Source: Idiomarina baltica OS145
GTDB taxonomy: Bacteria; Pseudomonadota; Gammaproteobacteria; Enterobacterales; Alteromonadaceae
Assembly (NCBI RefSeq): GCF_000152885.1
Contig: NZ_CH672408.1
Coordinates: forward strand, 24,572 to 88,571
DNA: 64,000 nt
Reading direction: 5' to 3'
In this document: positions 47,050 through 57,919 of the stretch, piece after piece
Layout of the letters: each line of letters opens with the position of its first letter
Numbering within the stretch: position 1 is the stretch's first letter
Notes under the pieces: model-generated
The model's input: only the letters and a program-made list of their open reading frames with translations
The model's database searches: none
Told to the model about the DNA's origin: nothing
Program-made: the position numbers and the translations under genes

Positions 47050-47658
47050 ATGAGTGAAGGAATCAGTCCCGCGATTGATCGCTTGGTTGACGATTTAAAG
47101 CGTCTACCAGGTGTGGGTAAAAAAACGGCGCAACGTATGGCGTTCCATTTATTGGAACGTGACCGAGAGGGGGCGCAACGTTTGGCTGATTCCTTGCACA
47201 ACGCAGTTGAGCGCGTAGGTCACTGCCAACAGTGCCGCACACTGACCGAAGAGCCTTTATGTCGTATTTGCGCGAACCCCGCGCGCAGTGAGCAAGGTAC
47301 GTTATGTGTAGTAGAGACACCTGCTGACGTATTGGCTATTGAACAAACATCGCAATTTAAAGGTCGTTATTTTGTTTTAATGGGTCACCTATCTCCCCTT
47401 GACGGTATAGGCCCAGAGGACATTGGTCTTGATGAGCTCGAAGCACAGCTTAAGAGCGCTGTGATTGAAGAGATTATTTTGGCGACTAATCCTACCGTAG
47501 AAGGCGATGCAACAGCTCACTATATCGCCGATATTGCCGAATCCTTGAATGTAAACACGTCTCGAATAGCTCATGGTGTGCCCGTTGGCGGCGAATTAGG
47601 CTATGTTGATCAGGCTACCCTTGGACATGCATTCACTGGACGTAAAAAATTTGGTTGA
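47050..47658 (+). CDS. recR: recombination protein RecR
   Basis: 202 residues. An N-terminal helix-hairpin-helix ([17 protein letters not shown]) is followed by a four-cysteine zinc finger ([16 protein letters not shown]), then a TOPRIM domain with [13 protein letters not shown]. RecR works with RecF and RecO to load RecA at gaps. It is nine bases after ybaB and 68 before htpG. Confidence 0.97.
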   Translation: MSEGISPAIDRLVDDLKRLPGVGKKTAQRMAFHLLERDREGAQRLADSLHNAVERVGHCQQCRTLTEEPLCRICANPARSEQGTLCVVETPADVLAIEQTSQFKGRYFVLMGHLSPLDGIGPEDIGLDELEAQLKSAVIEEIILATNPTVEGDATAHYIADIAESLNVNTSRIAHGVPVGGELGYVDQATLGHAFTGRKKFG

Positions 47659-47660
47659 CG

Positions 47661-47688
47661 CTTGAAATTGCCTACATCGCCCCCATTT
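47661..47688 (+). promoter_or_regulatory. heat-shock (sigma-32) promoter of htpG
   Basis: CTTGAAA at 47661-47667, a 13-base spacer and CCCCATTT at 47681-47688. This matches the E. coli sigma-32 consensus CTTGAAA...CCCCATNT. It lies in the 68-base gap before htpG, which begins 39 bases after the -10 element. Confidence 0.85.
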
Positions 47689-47726
47689 CTTACATGAAAA
47701 GGTGGTTGAAGTAGGAGAACACAATT

Positions 47727-49643
47727 ATGGCGGAAGCCGCTCAAACCGAAAAACATGGATTTCAGACAGAAGTTAAGCAATTGCTTAACCTGATGATCCA
47801 TTCTCTATATTCAAATAAAGAAATCTTCTTACGTGAGCTGGTATCGAATGCGTCTGACGCGGCCGATAAGTTGCGTTTCAAAGCACTTAGCGATAACTCG
47901 CTGTATGGTGAAGATGGCGAGCTTCGTGTGCGAATCGCGATCGACAAAGACAACCGTACGCTAACAATAAGCGACAACGGTATTGGCATGACGCGTGACG
48001 AAGTGATGACTAACTTAGGCACCATTGCTAAGTCGGGTACGGCCGAGTTCTTCGGTCAGTTATCGGGTGATGAGGCGAAAGATAGTAAGTTAATCGGTCA
48101 GTTCGGTGTTGGTTTTTACTCAGCATTTATCGTCGCCGACGAAGTCACTGTGCGTACGCGTTCTGCCTATGAGTCACCTGAACATGGTGTCGAGTGGCAC
48201 TCTAAGGGTGAAGGAGAATTTGAAGTCGCAGACACCCAAAAGTCGCAGCGCGGAACAGATATTATTTTGCATTTGAAAGAAGATGCAGATGAGTTTTTAG
48301 ATGACTTCCGTATTCGTGGGGTGATTAACAAATACTCAGAACACTTGAGTATCCCCGTCCAAATGTGGAAAGAAGCGGTTGAAGAACAAAAAAATGATGA
48401 CGGCGAAGTTATTACGCCTGCCCAAGAGGCTCAATGGGAAACTGTGAACTCGGGTCAAGCCTTATGGACGCGCGATAAAGCCGACATCAGCGACGAAGAA
48501 TATAAAGAGTTTTATAAGACTGTAGCGCATGACTTTGACGATCCGCTGTTATGGAGCCATAACAAGGTTGAGGGTACACACGAATACACCAGCCTTCTTT
48601 ATATTCCAAAACGAGCTCCTTGGGACCTTTGGAATCGTGAGCAACAGCAGGGGGTAAAACTCTATGTGAAGCGTGTCTTTATTATGGATGACGCTGAGCA
48701 ATTAATGCCGACCTACTTACGCTTTGTTAAAGGTCTTATTGATACTAATGACCTCCCATTGAACGTATCCCGTGAAATCTTGCAAGATAACAAGATTACT
48801 CGCTCAATGCGTAATGGTAGTACTAAGAAAGTGTTGCAGATGCTCAAGAAATTGGCAAAAGACGACGCCGAGCAATATCAAGGCTTCTGGGATACTTTTG
48901 GTAATGTGTTAAAAGAGGGTCCTGCGGAAGACAGTGGTAATCGGGAACGCATCGCTGAGCTGTTGCGTTTTGCGTCGACACATACTGATGAGCAAACTCA
49001 AAATGTCAGTTTAGATGATTACGTTGAACGCATGAAAGAAGGCCAAGACAAGATTTTCTATATCGTCGCCGACAGTTTTGAGGCTGCGAAGAATAATCCT
49101 GCCCTTGAGATCTTCCGTAAGAAAGGCATCGAAGTACTATTGCTCTCTGAACGCATTGACGAGTGGTTGATGAGCCATTTAACTGAGTTTAAAGAGAAGT
49201 CGTTGCAGTCGGTAACGCGCGGCGATTTAGACTTAGGCGACTTAGATGATGAAAATGACAAGGCCGAGCAAGAAAAGTCAGAAGAAGCGTTTAAAGAACA
49301 GTTAGAACGCTTTGAGAAAGCACTCGGTGAGCGCGTTAAAAAAGTGCGTGTAACGCACCGTTTGACTAATTCGCCTGCGTGTATCATTACCGATGACAAT
49401 GATATGAGCACGCAGATGGCTAAGCTGATGGAAGCTGCGGGTCAGAAAGTACCTGAAACAAAATACATTTTTGAGGTTAACCCGGATCATCCTTTAGTCG
49501 TAAAAATGCAAGGCAAGAACGATGAGGAATTTGCCGAGTGGGCTCAAGTACTGCTTGATCAAGCTACGCTCGCAGAGCGCGGAAACCTTAAGGATCCAGC
49601 GTCTTTCGTGACTCGTCTTAATAAGTTAATGCTTAACGCATAA
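47727..49643 (+). CDS. htpG: chaperone protein HtpG (Hsp90)
   Basis: 638 residues, slightly longer than E. coli HtpG (624). The N-terminal GHKL ATPase has [24 protein letters not shown] and [11 protein letters not shown]. The middle and C-terminal dimerisation domains follow. A strong AGGAG site precedes the ATG. A sigma-32 type promoter lies just upstream and a terminator just downstream, so it is likely its own heat-induced unit. Confidence 0.98.
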   Translation: MAEAAQTEKHGFQTEVKQLLNLMIHSLYSNKEIFLRELVSNASDAADKLRFKALSDNSLYGEDGELRVRIAIDKDNRTLTISDNGIGMTRDEVMTNLGTIAKSGTAEFFGQLSGDEAKDSKLIGQFGVGFYSAFIVADEVTVRTRSAYESPEHGVEWHSKGEGEFEVADTQKSQRGTDIILHLKEDADEFLDDFRIRGVINKYSEHLSIPVQMWKEAVEEQKNDDGEVITPAQEAQWETVNSGQALWTRDKADISDEEYKEFYKTVAHDFDDPLLWSHNKVEGTHEYTSLLYIPKRAPWDLWNREQQQGVKLYVKRVFIMDDAEQLMPTYLRFVKGLIDTNDLPLNVSREILQDNKITRSMRNGSTKKVLQMLKKLAKDDAEQYQGFWDTFGNVLKEGPAEDSGNRERIAELLRFASTHTDEQTQNVSLDDYVERMKEGQDKIFYIVADSFEAAKNNPALEIFRKKGIEVLLLSERIDEWLMSHLTEFKEKSLQSVTRGDLDLGDLDDENDKAEQEKSEEAFKEQLERFEKALGERVKKVRVTHRLTNSPACIITDDNDMSTQMAKLMEAAGQKVPETKYIFEVNPDHPLVVKMQGKNDEEFAEWAQVLLDQATLAERGNLKDPASFVTRLNKLMLNA

Positions 49644-49653
49644 TCACGCTATA

Positions 49654-49691
49654 GCGCACAGCAACAAACGCTTGCTGTGCGCCTCTTTTCT
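49654..49691 (+). terminator. htpG terminator
   Basis: GCGCACAGCAA (49654-49664), a seven-base loop, and TTGCTGTGCGC (49672-49682) form a perfect 11-bp stem followed by CTCTTTTCTT. Confidence 0.85.
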
Positions 49692-49719
49692 TGTAAAAAC
49701 GCCCTCATCGGGGTAAAGT
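49691..49719 (+). promoter_or_regulatory. adk promoter
   Basis: TTGTAA (49691-49696), a 17-base spacer and TAAAGT (49714-49719). It begins exactly at the end of the htpG terminator and lies 41 bases before the adk start. Confidence 0.65.
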
Positions 49720-49748
49720 TCCCCTCAGACACTTGAATACAAATATAA

Positions 49749-50405
<657 letters not shown>

Positions 50406-50431
50406 AGAGTTGCACTGAAAGGTTTTGATAG

Positions 50432-50460
50432 AGGCTCACCCCACTGGTGAGCCTTTTTAA
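50432..50460 (+). terminator. adk terminator
   Basis: AGGCTCACC (50432-50440), loop CCACT, and GGTGAGCCT (50446-50454) form a perfect 9-bp stem followed by a T run. Confidence 0.93.
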
Positions 50461-50492
50461 TTTTATGTGTTACCACTTTATCGGAGAACATC

Positions 50493-50891
50493 ATGGCCAC
50501 CCTCACCATAACGAGTTTATTTGCAGGCATTCTGGCATTGATCTACGTTGTACTTTCGGTTCGCATTATTCAGCTCCGTTGGCGTCATCGTGTAGGTATT
50601 GGGACCAATAAAGTTGAAGAATTACAACGCGCTGTGCGCGCGCACGGTAACTTTATAGAATACGTTCCGTTGATGTTGTTGATGCTTGCTCTTATCGAGT
50701 TTAGTGGGGTTGGCAGTGCATGGATCTATAGCTTAGGTGGTGCGTTGACCATCGCCCGTATTGCTCACGCTGCGGGTCTATCCTCTAACGCAGGTGTGTC
50801 CTGGCCTCGTACGGTCGGTGTCCTCGGCACATTCAGCGTGTTGTTACTGCAAGCGGGCATTTTAATCGGCATCTTTGTTGGCCAGCTATAG
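50493..50891 (+). CDS. MAPEG family membrane protein
   Basis: 132 residues with four membrane helices. The MAPEG signature is visible as AVRAHGNFIEYVPLMLLMLA at about residues 45-65, followed by ARIAHAAGL. Eukaryotic relatives are glutathione-dependent; bacterial YecN-type proteins of this size have no settled function. A GGAG site precedes the ATG. It is 12 bases before the hydrolase gene. Confidence 0.9.
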   Translation: MATLTITSLFAGILALIYVVLSVRIIQLRWRHRVGIGTNKVEELQRAVRAHGNFIEYVPLMLLMLALIEFSGVGSAWIYSLGGALTIARIAHAAGLSSNAGVSWPRTVGVLGTFSVLLLQAGILIGIFVGQL

Positions 50892-50902
50892 GAGACATTG
50901 AC

Positions 50903-51685
50903 GTGCAGGAGTTAGCACCCGGAATTTCTTATCTGCCCTCGCAGGGCGAAGTCAAAGGCACCTGTGTATTGCTTCACAGTTCGCAAAGTTCTAACGCGCA
51001 ATGGAAAATACTGCAACAAACGTTAAGCAATGACTATAACGTTGTAGGGATCGATTTATTGGGCTACGGACGTGCGCCTGACGTAGAGTCTGCGCCGCAT
51101 TTTCGCTTGCAGCAAGAAATTACGCGCATCGAAAGAGCACTCAAGCCAACCTTGGGTAATCAGTCGCTAATTTTGATTGGTCATTCTTACGGTGGGGCGG
51201 TTGCGCTAAAAATGGCGCAACAAAAACATTTTAATATTGAGCGCGTGGTTGTGTATGAGCCAGTCAGTTTTCATGTGTTGGAGGAAGATTCTCCTGGCAT
51301 GCAAGAAATTCGGCAGGTGAGTGATGCGATGCACGGGAAAGATGAGGTAGAATGCACGCGCACCTTTATTGATTACTGGAACCAACCCGGTTATTTCGAT
51401 GCTCTGCCAGAGCGTGTTCAACAAGGTATGGTTGCGCAAGCGGCAAAAGTTGCGCTGGATTTCGACGCACTATTAAATGATGAACTAACGCTTAAAGATT
51501 ATCAGCAGGTTGAAGCGCCTGTATTGATTTTACAAGGTGAATACACACGTCGCAGTGCGCGAGCGGTGGTTAAAGCATTATCCACGGCGCTGACATCAGT
51601 GACTGTAAAATCCGTCCTAGCTGGACACATGGGACCTCTTACGCATCCGGCTGAGGTTAACCCACTTATTCTTGACTTTATTTAG
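50903..51685 (+). CDS. alpha/beta hydrolase
   Basis: 260 residues, a one-domain alpha/beta-hydrolase. The nucleophile elbow is GHSYGGAVAL at about residue 95, the oxyanion region LLHSSQSS lies near residue 25, and the catalytic histidine is in LAGHMGPLTHP near the C-terminus. The substrate is unknown. It starts with GTG, with GGAGA seven bases upstream. It is 14 bases before the MATE gene and probably in one transcript with MAPEG and MATE. Confidence 0.9.
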   Translation: MQELAPGISYLPSQGEVKGTCVLLHSSQSSNAQWKILQQTLSNDYNVVGIDLLGYGRAPDVESAPHFRLQQEITRIERALKPTLGNQSLILIGHSYGGAVALKMAQQKHFNIERVVVYEPVSFHVLEEDSPGMQEIRQVSDAMHGKDEVECTRTFIDYWNQPGYFDALPERVQQGMVAQAAKVALDFDALLNDELTLKDYQQVEAPVLILQGEYTRRSARAVVKALSTALTSVTVKSVLAGHMGPLTHPAEVNPLILDFI

Positions 51686-51698
51686 GATGTTGTAAGTC

Positions 51699-53078
51699 AT
51701 GGCCAAACACACGCACGAAATTAGAAAGCTCGCTAAACTGACCGGCCCGATATTAGTCGCGCAACTGACGCAGATGCTCATGAGCGTAGTCGATACAGTG
51801 ATGGCAGGGCGTAAAGATGCGGTGGATTTGGCAGCCGTTTCGGTGGGTGGCAGTATTTTTGTACCGGTCACTTTGTTGATGTTTGGTATTGCACTCGCGT
51901 TGGCGCCTATCGTTTCGCACTTTGACGGCTCAAAGAAGTATCGCCGCATGGCGAACATGCTACAGCAAGGGTTGTATGCGTGTGCTATTTTTGGCGTGTT
52001 AGCTTTGGTGGTCTTGCAGTTTTCGCCCTACATTCTTGACTGGATGGAGGTGGAGGATCGCTTCCGGCAAGTGACGCTAGATTACGTTAATTACATTGCG
52101 TGGGGTGTACCCGGTTTTGTTATTTATGTGATTTTAAGAAACTTCTGTGAGGGATTATCCAATACTATGCCATCCTTAGTGATTGGCTTTATTGGGTTAC
52201 TCATTAATATTCCGGCAAACTATATCTTTATTTACGGTCACTTTGGCGCGCCCGAACTCGGTGGTGCAGGGTGTGGTTTAGCATCGGCTTTGGTGTTTTG
52301 GGGCATGGCTATTTCGATGGCGATCTATGTATTCACCAGTCGTCGTTATAAGAAGCTTCACCTACTCAGACGCTGGTATCCACCTAAGTTCGATGACGTG
52401 GCGTATATTATAAAAATAGGCTTTCCGATAGCGATGTCACTGTTTTTTGAAGTCAGCCTATTTGCCGCAGTGGCGTTATTGATTGCACCACTAGGTCCAA
52501 CAGTGGTATCTGCTCACCAAATTGCATTGAACATCAGCTCGTTGGTATATATGGTGCCATTGAGCATTTCGATGGCCGTGACACTTCGAGTGGGTTTTGC
52601 TTTAGGCGCTGGTGAGCCCAAAAATGCCATGCTGAGTTTTAAAATTGCGATGGTATTCGGCATGGTATTCGCCGCGGTTAACGGTATCATCATGTATTTA
52701 GGTGGTGCTTGGCTGGCAAGCTTGTATACGCCTGATACCGCGATTATTAATCTTGCCGCAACGCTGATGGGATTGGCGGCGATTTTTACGATGTCGGATA
52801 CGTTTCAAGCCGTTGCTATGGGAACCTTACGGGGATACAAAGACACCAAATGGCCGATGATCATGGCGTTTATCTCGTATTGGCCATTCGGCTTAACAGT
52901 CGGCTACATTCTTGGACGCACTGACTGGTGGGTGCCTCGCATGGGAGCCGCGGGCTTTTGGATTGGCTTTATTAGTGGCTTAACAGTCGCCGCGGTGATG
53001 CTCACCATCCGCTTGCGCTTCGTATCTAAGCATTACGAGCGCAAGCAGTTCGAGCAAACAGTGAACAACGCCACTTAA
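51699..53078 (+). CDS. MATE family efflux transporter (NorM type)
   Basis: 459 residues with twelve membrane helices in two six-helix halves. It has the NorM-like N-terminus LAKLTGPILVAQLTQMLMS with DTVMAG, and the second-half VVSAHQIALNISSLVYMVPL. Such transporters export cationic drugs in exchange for sodium or protons. An AGGA site precedes the ATG. Its stop codon overlaps that of hisIE by TTAA, and both stops lie in the loop of a 9-bp hairpin. Confidence 0.93.
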   Translation: MAKHTHEIRKLAKLTGPILVAQLTQMLMSVVDTVMAGRKDAVDLAAVSVGGSIFVPVTLLMFGIALALAPIVSHFDGSKKYRRMANMLQQGLYACAIFGVLALVVLQFSPYILDWMEVEDRFRQVTLDYVNYIAWGVPGFVIYVILRNFCEGLSNTMPSLVIGFIGLLINIPANYIFIYGHFGAPELGGAGCGLASALVFWGMAISMAIYVFTSRRYKKLHLLRRWYPPKFDDVAYIIKIGFPIAMSLFFEVSLFAAVALLIAPLGPTVVSAHQIALNISSLVYMVPLSISMAVTLRVGFALGAGEPKNAMLSFKIAMVFGMVFAAVNGIIMYLGGAWLASLYTPDTAIINLAATLMGLAAIFTMSDTFQAVAMGTLRGYKDTKWPMIMAFISYWPFGLTVGYILGRTDWWVPRMGAAGFWIGFISGLTVAAVMLTIRLRFVSKHYERKQFEQTVNNAT

Positions 53079-53089
53079 CGGTGGCGTTG
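53066..53089. terminator. hairpin with both stop codons in its loop, candidate bidirectional terminator
   Basis: CAACGCCAC (53066-53074), loop TTAACG, and GTGGCGTTG (53081-53089) form a perfect 9-bp stem. The shared TTAA in the loop is the stop of both the MATE gene (+) and hisIE (-). There is no clear T run on the + strand; the minus strand continues TTCACTGTTTG. Confidence 0.55.
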
Positions 53090-53683
53090 GTGTAGTACCT
53101 CAAGCACTTGTTCGAGGCTCAAATCACTCGCTTCTAAAGTCACCAGTAGGTGATAAAGTAAATCGGCACTTTCATTAAGTAATTCATCTTTATCCTGCAC
53201 AGTGGCGGCAAGCGCAACCTCTACACCTTCCTCACCCACCTTCTGAGCGATACGCTTAATGGGTTGGCTTAATAGTTTTGCGGTGTAGCTTTCGTCAGGT
53301 GAGGCGCTGCGACGCGCTTTAATGATGTTGTTTAACTGCACTAAAAAGGGTGCAGGCGCTTCGGCAAAACATGAGCGCGTACCTAAGTGGCAAGTCGGTC
53401 CTTGCGGTATTGCTTGGACAAGAATCGAATCATTGTCACAGTCGCGGTAAGCGCCAGTGAACTGTAAAACATGACCCGACTGCTCACCTTTTTGCCAAAG
53501 CCGCTGTTTGCTGCGGCTGTAAAAAGTCACTGCTTTGGTTTGCAAAGTTTGTAGCAATGCATCGCGGTTCATGTAACCTTGCATAAGTACTTCGCCGGTT
53601 AGGACATGCTGTACAATACAGGGAACAAGCTGATTCATTTTCTCCCAAGCAAGTTGGTCTACCGTGCTTTCAGTAATTAGCAT
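53075..53683 (-). CDS. hisI: bifunctional phosphoribosyl-AMP cyclohydrolase / phosphoribosyl-ATP pyrophosphatase
   Basis: 202 residues (E. coli HisI 203), a fusion of HisI and HisE. The cyclohydrolase half has VLMQGYMN and zinc residues near DCDNDS and LGTRSCF; the pyrophosphatase half has KVGEEGVEVALAA. It carries out the second and third steps of histidine synthesis. I start at the ATG at 53683, one base after the hisF stop, with AGGAG inside the hisF end. It is the last gene of the operon. Confidence 0.96.
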   Translation of the reverse strand: MLITESTVDQLAWEKMNQLVPCIVQHVLTGEVLMQGYMNRDALLQTLQTKAVTFYSRSKQRLWQKGEQSGHVLQFTGAYRDCDNDSILVQAIPQGPTCHLGTRSCFAEAPAPFLVQLNNIIKARRSASPDESYTAKLLSQPIKRIAQKVGEEGVEVALAATVQDKDELLNESADLLYHLLVTLEASDLSLEQVLEVLHQRHR

Positions 53684-53684
53684 G

Positions 53685-54476
53685 TTACAAAACTCCTTGT
53701 TCGATTGGACGAATAGCGATGCCTTCGTCAATCAGTTGTTGCTTCAGCTCCGCCATGGCGATGATATTCTTATGAAACACCGAAGCGGCTAAGGCACCAT
53801 CAACATCGGCTTGTTTAAATACATTGGTAAAATGGTTAATGGCACCTGCACCACCAGACGCGATCAGCGGCACTGAACAGTGACGGCGTATTGATGCCAG
53901 TTGTTCGACATCATAGCCTTTTCTTACACCATCTTGATTCATACAGTTGAGAACGATCTCACCGGCACCTCGCGCGATGACCTCGTTGACCCAATCTTTG
54001 GTCTGCCACTGCGAGCGACGTGATTTGCTCTCGTCACCGGTAAACTGATGCACCTCGTATTCACCGCTGTCTGCATTAAAATAGCTATCAATACCGATGA
54101 CGACACATTGCTGACCGAACTCATCCACCATCTCATTGATCAGCTCAGGATTCATCAGCGCAGGCGAGTTAATTGATAACTTATCGGCGCCCATGGAAAG
54201 GAGCTCACGACCATGAGCCAGGGTACGAATACCACCTGCGACGGTAAACGGAATATCGATTTCGCGCGCGACGCGTTCAACCCAACTCTTGTCTACCGTG
54301 CGGCCATCAGAGGATGCCGTAATATCGTAGAAAACCAATTCATCAGCGCCTATTTCCGCATAGCGTTTTGCTAGGGGCAAGATGTCGCCGATCAGTTCGT
54401 GATTACGAAATTGAACGCCCTTGACGACTTGACCGTCACGAACATCTAAGCAGGGGATGATGCGTTTTGCCAGCAT
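53685..54476 (-). CDS. hisF: imidazole glycerol phosphate synthase, cyclase subunit
   Basis: 263 residues, a TIM barrel. The N-terminus [20 protein letters not shown] has the catalytic aspartate, and the second catalytic aspartate is in CVVIGID. With HisH it makes imidazole glycerol phosphate and AICAR. It overlaps hisA by 31 bases, more than the E. coli overlap. Confidence 0.97.
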   Translation of the reverse strand: MLAKRIIPCLDVRDGQVVKGVQFRNHELIGDILPLAKRYAEIGADELVFYDITASSDGRTVDKSWVERVAREIDIPFTVAGGIRTLAHGRELLSMGADKLSINSPALMNPELINEMVDEFGQQCVVIGIDSYFNADSGEYEVHQFTGDESKSRRSQWQTKDWVNEVIARGAGEIVLNCMNQDGVRKGYDVEQLASIRRHCSVPLIASGGAGAINHFTNVFKQADVDGALAASVFHKNIIAMAELKQQLIDEGIAIRPIEQGVL

Positions 54477-55195
54477 TGGATCGCCTCCTCTAAACTAAAT
54501 GCACCGGTCAGTAATGACTTACCTAAGATAACGTGGTCACAGTTCGCTGCTTTCAAGCGTTGTATATCTTCAAGACTATTAACACCGCCCGACGCCTGCC
54601 ATTGAATGGCTGGGAAACGCTTTTTATAAGCTTCGTATAGTCCCACATTACTACCTTGCATAGTGCCGTCACGGCTGATGTCGGTACACAATACATGGGC
54701 GCAACCCAATGCGGAGAAACGTTTGAGTATGTCGTCTAACGTCACGTCACTGGATGACTGCCAACCATGAGTCGCAACACGCGCAATGCCATCCGCGTCA
54801 ATGTTGACATCAAGTGCGAGCACGATTTTTTCAGCGCCAAATTGTTTAAACCAAGTCTCGACCTGTTCCGGATCGGTAACGGCTTTTGAGCCAATGACGA
54901 CTCGTTTAATACCACAGGCAAGAATTTCTTCGATATCCTCAGTGCTACGAATACCACCGCCGGCCTGACAGTTTAAATTGGTCGCCGCGCAAATTGTGCG
55001 CAGTGTTTCGAGTTGGCGATTTTGCGGATTCTTCGCACCATCTAAATCGACCAAGTGCAGCCATTGTGCCCCCGCGGCTTGGTAGCTTTGCGCTTGCTCA
55101 ACAGCATCAATGTCGAACGTTGTTTGTTGACTAAAGTCACCTTGATAGAGGCGCACAACCCGGCCTTCAATCAAGTCTAATGCAGGAATCATCAT
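54446..55195 (-). CDS. hisA: phosphoribosylformimino-5-aminoimidazole carboxamide isomerase
   Basis: 249 residues, a TIM barrel isomerase. The N-terminus [20 protein letters not shown] holds the first catalytic aspartate, and [13 protein letters not shown] the second. It is the fourth step enzyme of histidine synthesis. It overlaps hisH by 4 bases and hisF by 31. Confidence 0.97.
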   Translation of the reverse strand: MMIPALDLIEGRVVRLYQGDFSQQTTFDIDAVEQAQSYQAAGAQWLHLVDLDGAKNPQNRQLETLRTICAATNLNCQAGGGIRSTEDIEEILACGIKRVVIGSKAVTDPEQVETWFKQFGAEKIVLALDVNIDADGIARVATHGWQSSSDVTLDDILKRFSALGCAHVLCTDISRDGTMQGSNVGLYEAYKKRFPAIQWQASGGVNSLEDIQRLKAANCDHVILGKSLLTGAFSLEEAIQCWQNASSPA

Positions 55196-55782
55196 AACGC
55201 GTTCTCCAAGAAACGTTTAAGCATGGCACGGCCGACCGCACCCGAGCGCTCAGGATGAAATTGAGCACCGATAAAATTATCTTTGCGGATCATGGCCGCG
55301 AACGTATCACCGTAATCACAGGTGGCGATGGTGTAGTCATCTTTTGCAACGGCATAACTGTGCACAAAATAACAGTAAGGATCGGTGTCATTATCGAGCA
55401 ATGGATTGGCGTTGGTCGCACGGACGTTGTTCCAGCCCATATGTGGCAAAGGTCTGTCACCGACCTGCATACGTTTGGTTTGCGCAGGGATTAAGCCTAA
55501 GCATTCCACGTCACCTTCCTCAGAGTGCGCTGTCATCAGTTGCATACCAAGACAAATCCCCAATGTGGGTTGGGTGAGCGCTTTAATAGGTTCAATTAAC
55601 TGTTTACGGTGCAGATTGCGCATCGCTGCAGCTGCTGTTCCCACACCCGGCAAGATGACGCGATCAGCGGCGCCGATGATCGCCTCATCGTCAGTAATTA
55701 CAGGCTGATAGCCTAAGCGCTCAATGGCAAACTTTACCGAGGTGAGATTCGCACACTCGGTATCGACAATTACAATTTTCAC
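55192..55782 (-). CDS. hisH: imidazole glycerol phosphate synthase, glutamine amidotransferase subunit
   Basis: 196 residues, a class I glutaminase. The catalytic cysteine is in LGICLGMQL, and histidine and glutamate are in [10 protein letters not shown]. It feeds ammonia to HisF. It overlaps hisB and hisA by 4 bases each. Confidence 0.97.
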   Translation of the reverse strand: MKIVIVDTECANLTSVKFAIERLGYQPVITDDEAIIGAADRVILPGVGTAAAAMRNLHRKQLIEPIKALTQPTLGICLGMQLMTAHSEEGDVECLGLIPAQTKRMQVGDRPLPHMGWNNVRATNANPLLDNDTDPYCYFVHSYAVAKDDYTIATCDYGDTFAAMIRKDNFIGAQFHPERSGAVGRAMLKRFLENAL

Positions 55783-56855
55783 GCGAGCATTCCTTTACTT
55801 GAAGGTAACTGTTGGTCGCCCGTTTTTGCTACCGCTTGACGCAGCGCGCGACCAAAGACTTTAAACAAGCTTTCAACCTGGTGGTGCGTGTTGCCCTCAG
55901 TCGTTGACAAGTGCAAGCTAATCGCCATTGCATCGGTGAGCGAGCGGAAGAAGTGCTCAACCATTTCGGTTGATAATTCGCCCACTTTGTCGCGCGTGAA
56001 ATCCGCCTGCCACTTGAGGTGAGGTCGACCTGAAAGATCGATAAGACACTCAGCACGACACTCATCCATCGGCAATGCAAAACCAAAACGGCCAATACCG
56101 CGTTTGTCACCTAAGGCTTGGCGTAGTGCCTGACCTAGTGCCAGCGCCGTATCTTCAATAGTGTGGTGGTCGTCAATGTGTAAATCACCTGTCACATTGA
56201 CGGTTAAGCTGATGCCAGCGTGTGTGGCAATTTGCTCTAGCATGTGATCAAAGAAGCCAATACCCGTCGAAAATGAGCGCGGTGTTGCATTATCGAGGTC
56301 AACTGCAATACGAATATCGGTCTCATGGGTGGTACGGATCACCTTAGCAGAACGTGAGCGTTGGGTCAGGTCGCGCACGATAGCGTTCCAATCTAGGTTG
56401 GCACGGTCATATCGAATACCGCGTATACCCATACTCTCTGCAAGTTTAATGTCCGTTTCGCGATCGCCAATCACATAACTATCGGTGAAGTCGATAAGGC
56501 CTTTTTGTAGGTAATCCTGCACCAAGCCGAGTTTTGGCTTCCGGCAACTACAGTTGTCTTCCTCAAAATGTGGGCAAATCAGTACGTCGTCAAAGCGCAC
56601 GCCTTGACTTGCAAAGACAGCCATCATTAAGTCATGGGGCGCGTCGAAGTCGGCTTGTGGAAAACTGTCTGTCCCCAGTCCGTCTTGGTTGGACACCATG
56701 ACGAGGCGATAACCCGCCTGCTGTAACTTAAGCAGGGCAGGGATCACATTCGGCTCAAATTCGAGCTTACTGACGCTGTCTAATTGTTTGTCGACAGGCG
56801 GTTCGAGCACCAGTGTGCCGTCACGATCGATAAATAGCCAACGTTGCTGATTCAT
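55779..56855 (-). CDS. hisB: bifunctional histidinol-phosphatase / imidazoleglycerol-phosphate dehydratase
   Basis: 358 residues (E. coli 355). The N-terminal HAD phosphatase has FIDRDGTLV and zinc cysteines in [14 protein letters not shown]; the C-terminal dehydratase has [12 protein letters not shown]. The end, LPSSKGMLA, is like E. coli LPSSKGVL. I start at the ATG at 56855, which overlaps the hisC stop (ATGA); a longer frame begins within hisC. The bifunctional form is typical of gammaproteobacteria. Confidence 0.97.
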   Translation of the reverse strand: MNQQRWLFIDRDGTLVLEPPVDKQLDSVSKLEFEPNVIPALLKLQQAGYRLVMVSNQDGLGTDSFPQADFDAPHDLMMAVFASQGVRFDDVLICPHFEEDNCSCRKPKLGLVQDYLQKGLIDFTDSYVIGDRETDIKLAESMGIRGIRYDRANLDWNAIVRDLTQRSRSAKVIRTTHETDIRIAVDLDNATPRSFSTGIGFFDHMLEQIATHAGISLTVNVTGDLHIDDHHTIEDTALALGQALRQALGDKRGIGRFGFALPMDECRAECLIDLSGRPHLKWQADFTRDKVGELSTEMVEHFFRSLTDAMAISLHLSTTEGNTHHQVESLFKVFGRALRQAVAKTGDQQLPSSKGMLA

Positions 56856-57919
56856 TGAGTATCTCCAAAAAAGCATTTCAGTGCATCAATAACAAGTGTG
56901 TTTTCTCGTTCATTACCGACGCTGATGCGTACTGTGTTGTCGAGTCCAACCTGGGCTGATTGATTACGTATTAATATACCGTTCTGCTGCATGGTCTGCA
57001 TGAGGCTATCGGCATCGGCAACACGATACAGTAAAAAGTTCGTTTCACTCTCGGCAACCAACGCCATTGGTAGTTCCGCTAATTCATCGCGGATGCGCTG
57101 GCGCTGTTTGACGGTGCGTGTTACGTCGGCTTGAACGCGTTCGATGCCCACAGGCGATAACGCCTGGCTAGCAATTTGAATGGTCAAGTCTGGCAGCGGA
57201 TAAGGCGCCAGTACTTTCTGCAATACGGTAATGACGTCCTCGTTGGCGAGCGCAAAACCACAGCGTGCGCCGGCGAGCGCAAACGCTTTTGATAAAGTAC
57301 GCAACACCACCAAGTTAGGATATTTCGCTAACCAATCGACGACACTCGCCTCGGCACAAAACTCGATGTAAGCCTCATCAACGACCACGAGACTGGTCGT
57401 CGCGAACTTAAGCACTGCCTCGATATCTTCTTGTGCAAGCCGATTACCGACAGGGTTGGAAGGAGAACACAAGAAAATGAGACGAGCGTCTGCGCTACGC
57501 GCCTTGATAGCGTCTAAATCGAGTTGATAAGACGAAGTTAAGGGTACCGAGACCACGTCAGCTCCATGCGTCTGCGCAGAAATTGCATACATACCGTAGG
57601 TCGGTGGGCAGATAAGCACACGGTCTTGTTTAGGTTCGCAAAACGCTTTGATAAGCAGTTCGATTGCTTCGTCAGACCCGCGGCAACTTAATACCTGTTC
57701 AAGGCGAACATTAGCGTAGTCCGCGTAAGCTTGATTGAGGCGCTGCGACTGAAACGCTGGGTACCGGTTCAACTGTGAGCAATCCAGCGCGTAATCGTAT
57801 GCGTAGGGTGACTCGTTGGCGTTTAGCCATACTGAACCGCCACTCATCGAGCGTCGCGCTGATGCGTAGGGCACCAAAGTTTTCAAGTGTGGGCGCTGTA
57901 ACTGTTCGGCTAAGCTCAT
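56852..57919 (-). CDS. hisC: histidinol-phosphate aminotransferase
   Basis: 355 residues (E. coli 356). A fold-type I PLP enzyme with the PLP lysine in [17 protein letters not shown] and WLNANESPY near the N-terminus. It transaminates imidazole acetol phosphate. It overlaps hisD by 4 bases and hisB by 4. Confidence 0.97.
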   Translation of the reverse strand: MSLAEQLQRPHLKTLVPYASARRSMSGGSVWLNANESPYAYDYALDCSQLNRYPAFQSQRLNQAYADYANVRLEQVLSCRGSDEAIELLIKAFCEPKQDRVLICPPTYGMYAISAQTHGADVVSVPLTSSYQLDLDAIKARSADARLIFLCSPSNPVGNRLAQEDIEAVLKFATTSLVVVDEAYIEFCAEASVVDWLAKYPNLVVLRTLSKAFALAGARCGFALANEDVITVLQKVLAPYPLPDLTIQIASQALSPVGIERVQADVTRTVKQRQRIRDELAELPMALVAESETNFLLYRVADADSLMQTMQQNGILIRNQSAQVGLDNTVRISVGNERENTLVIDALKCFFGDTQ

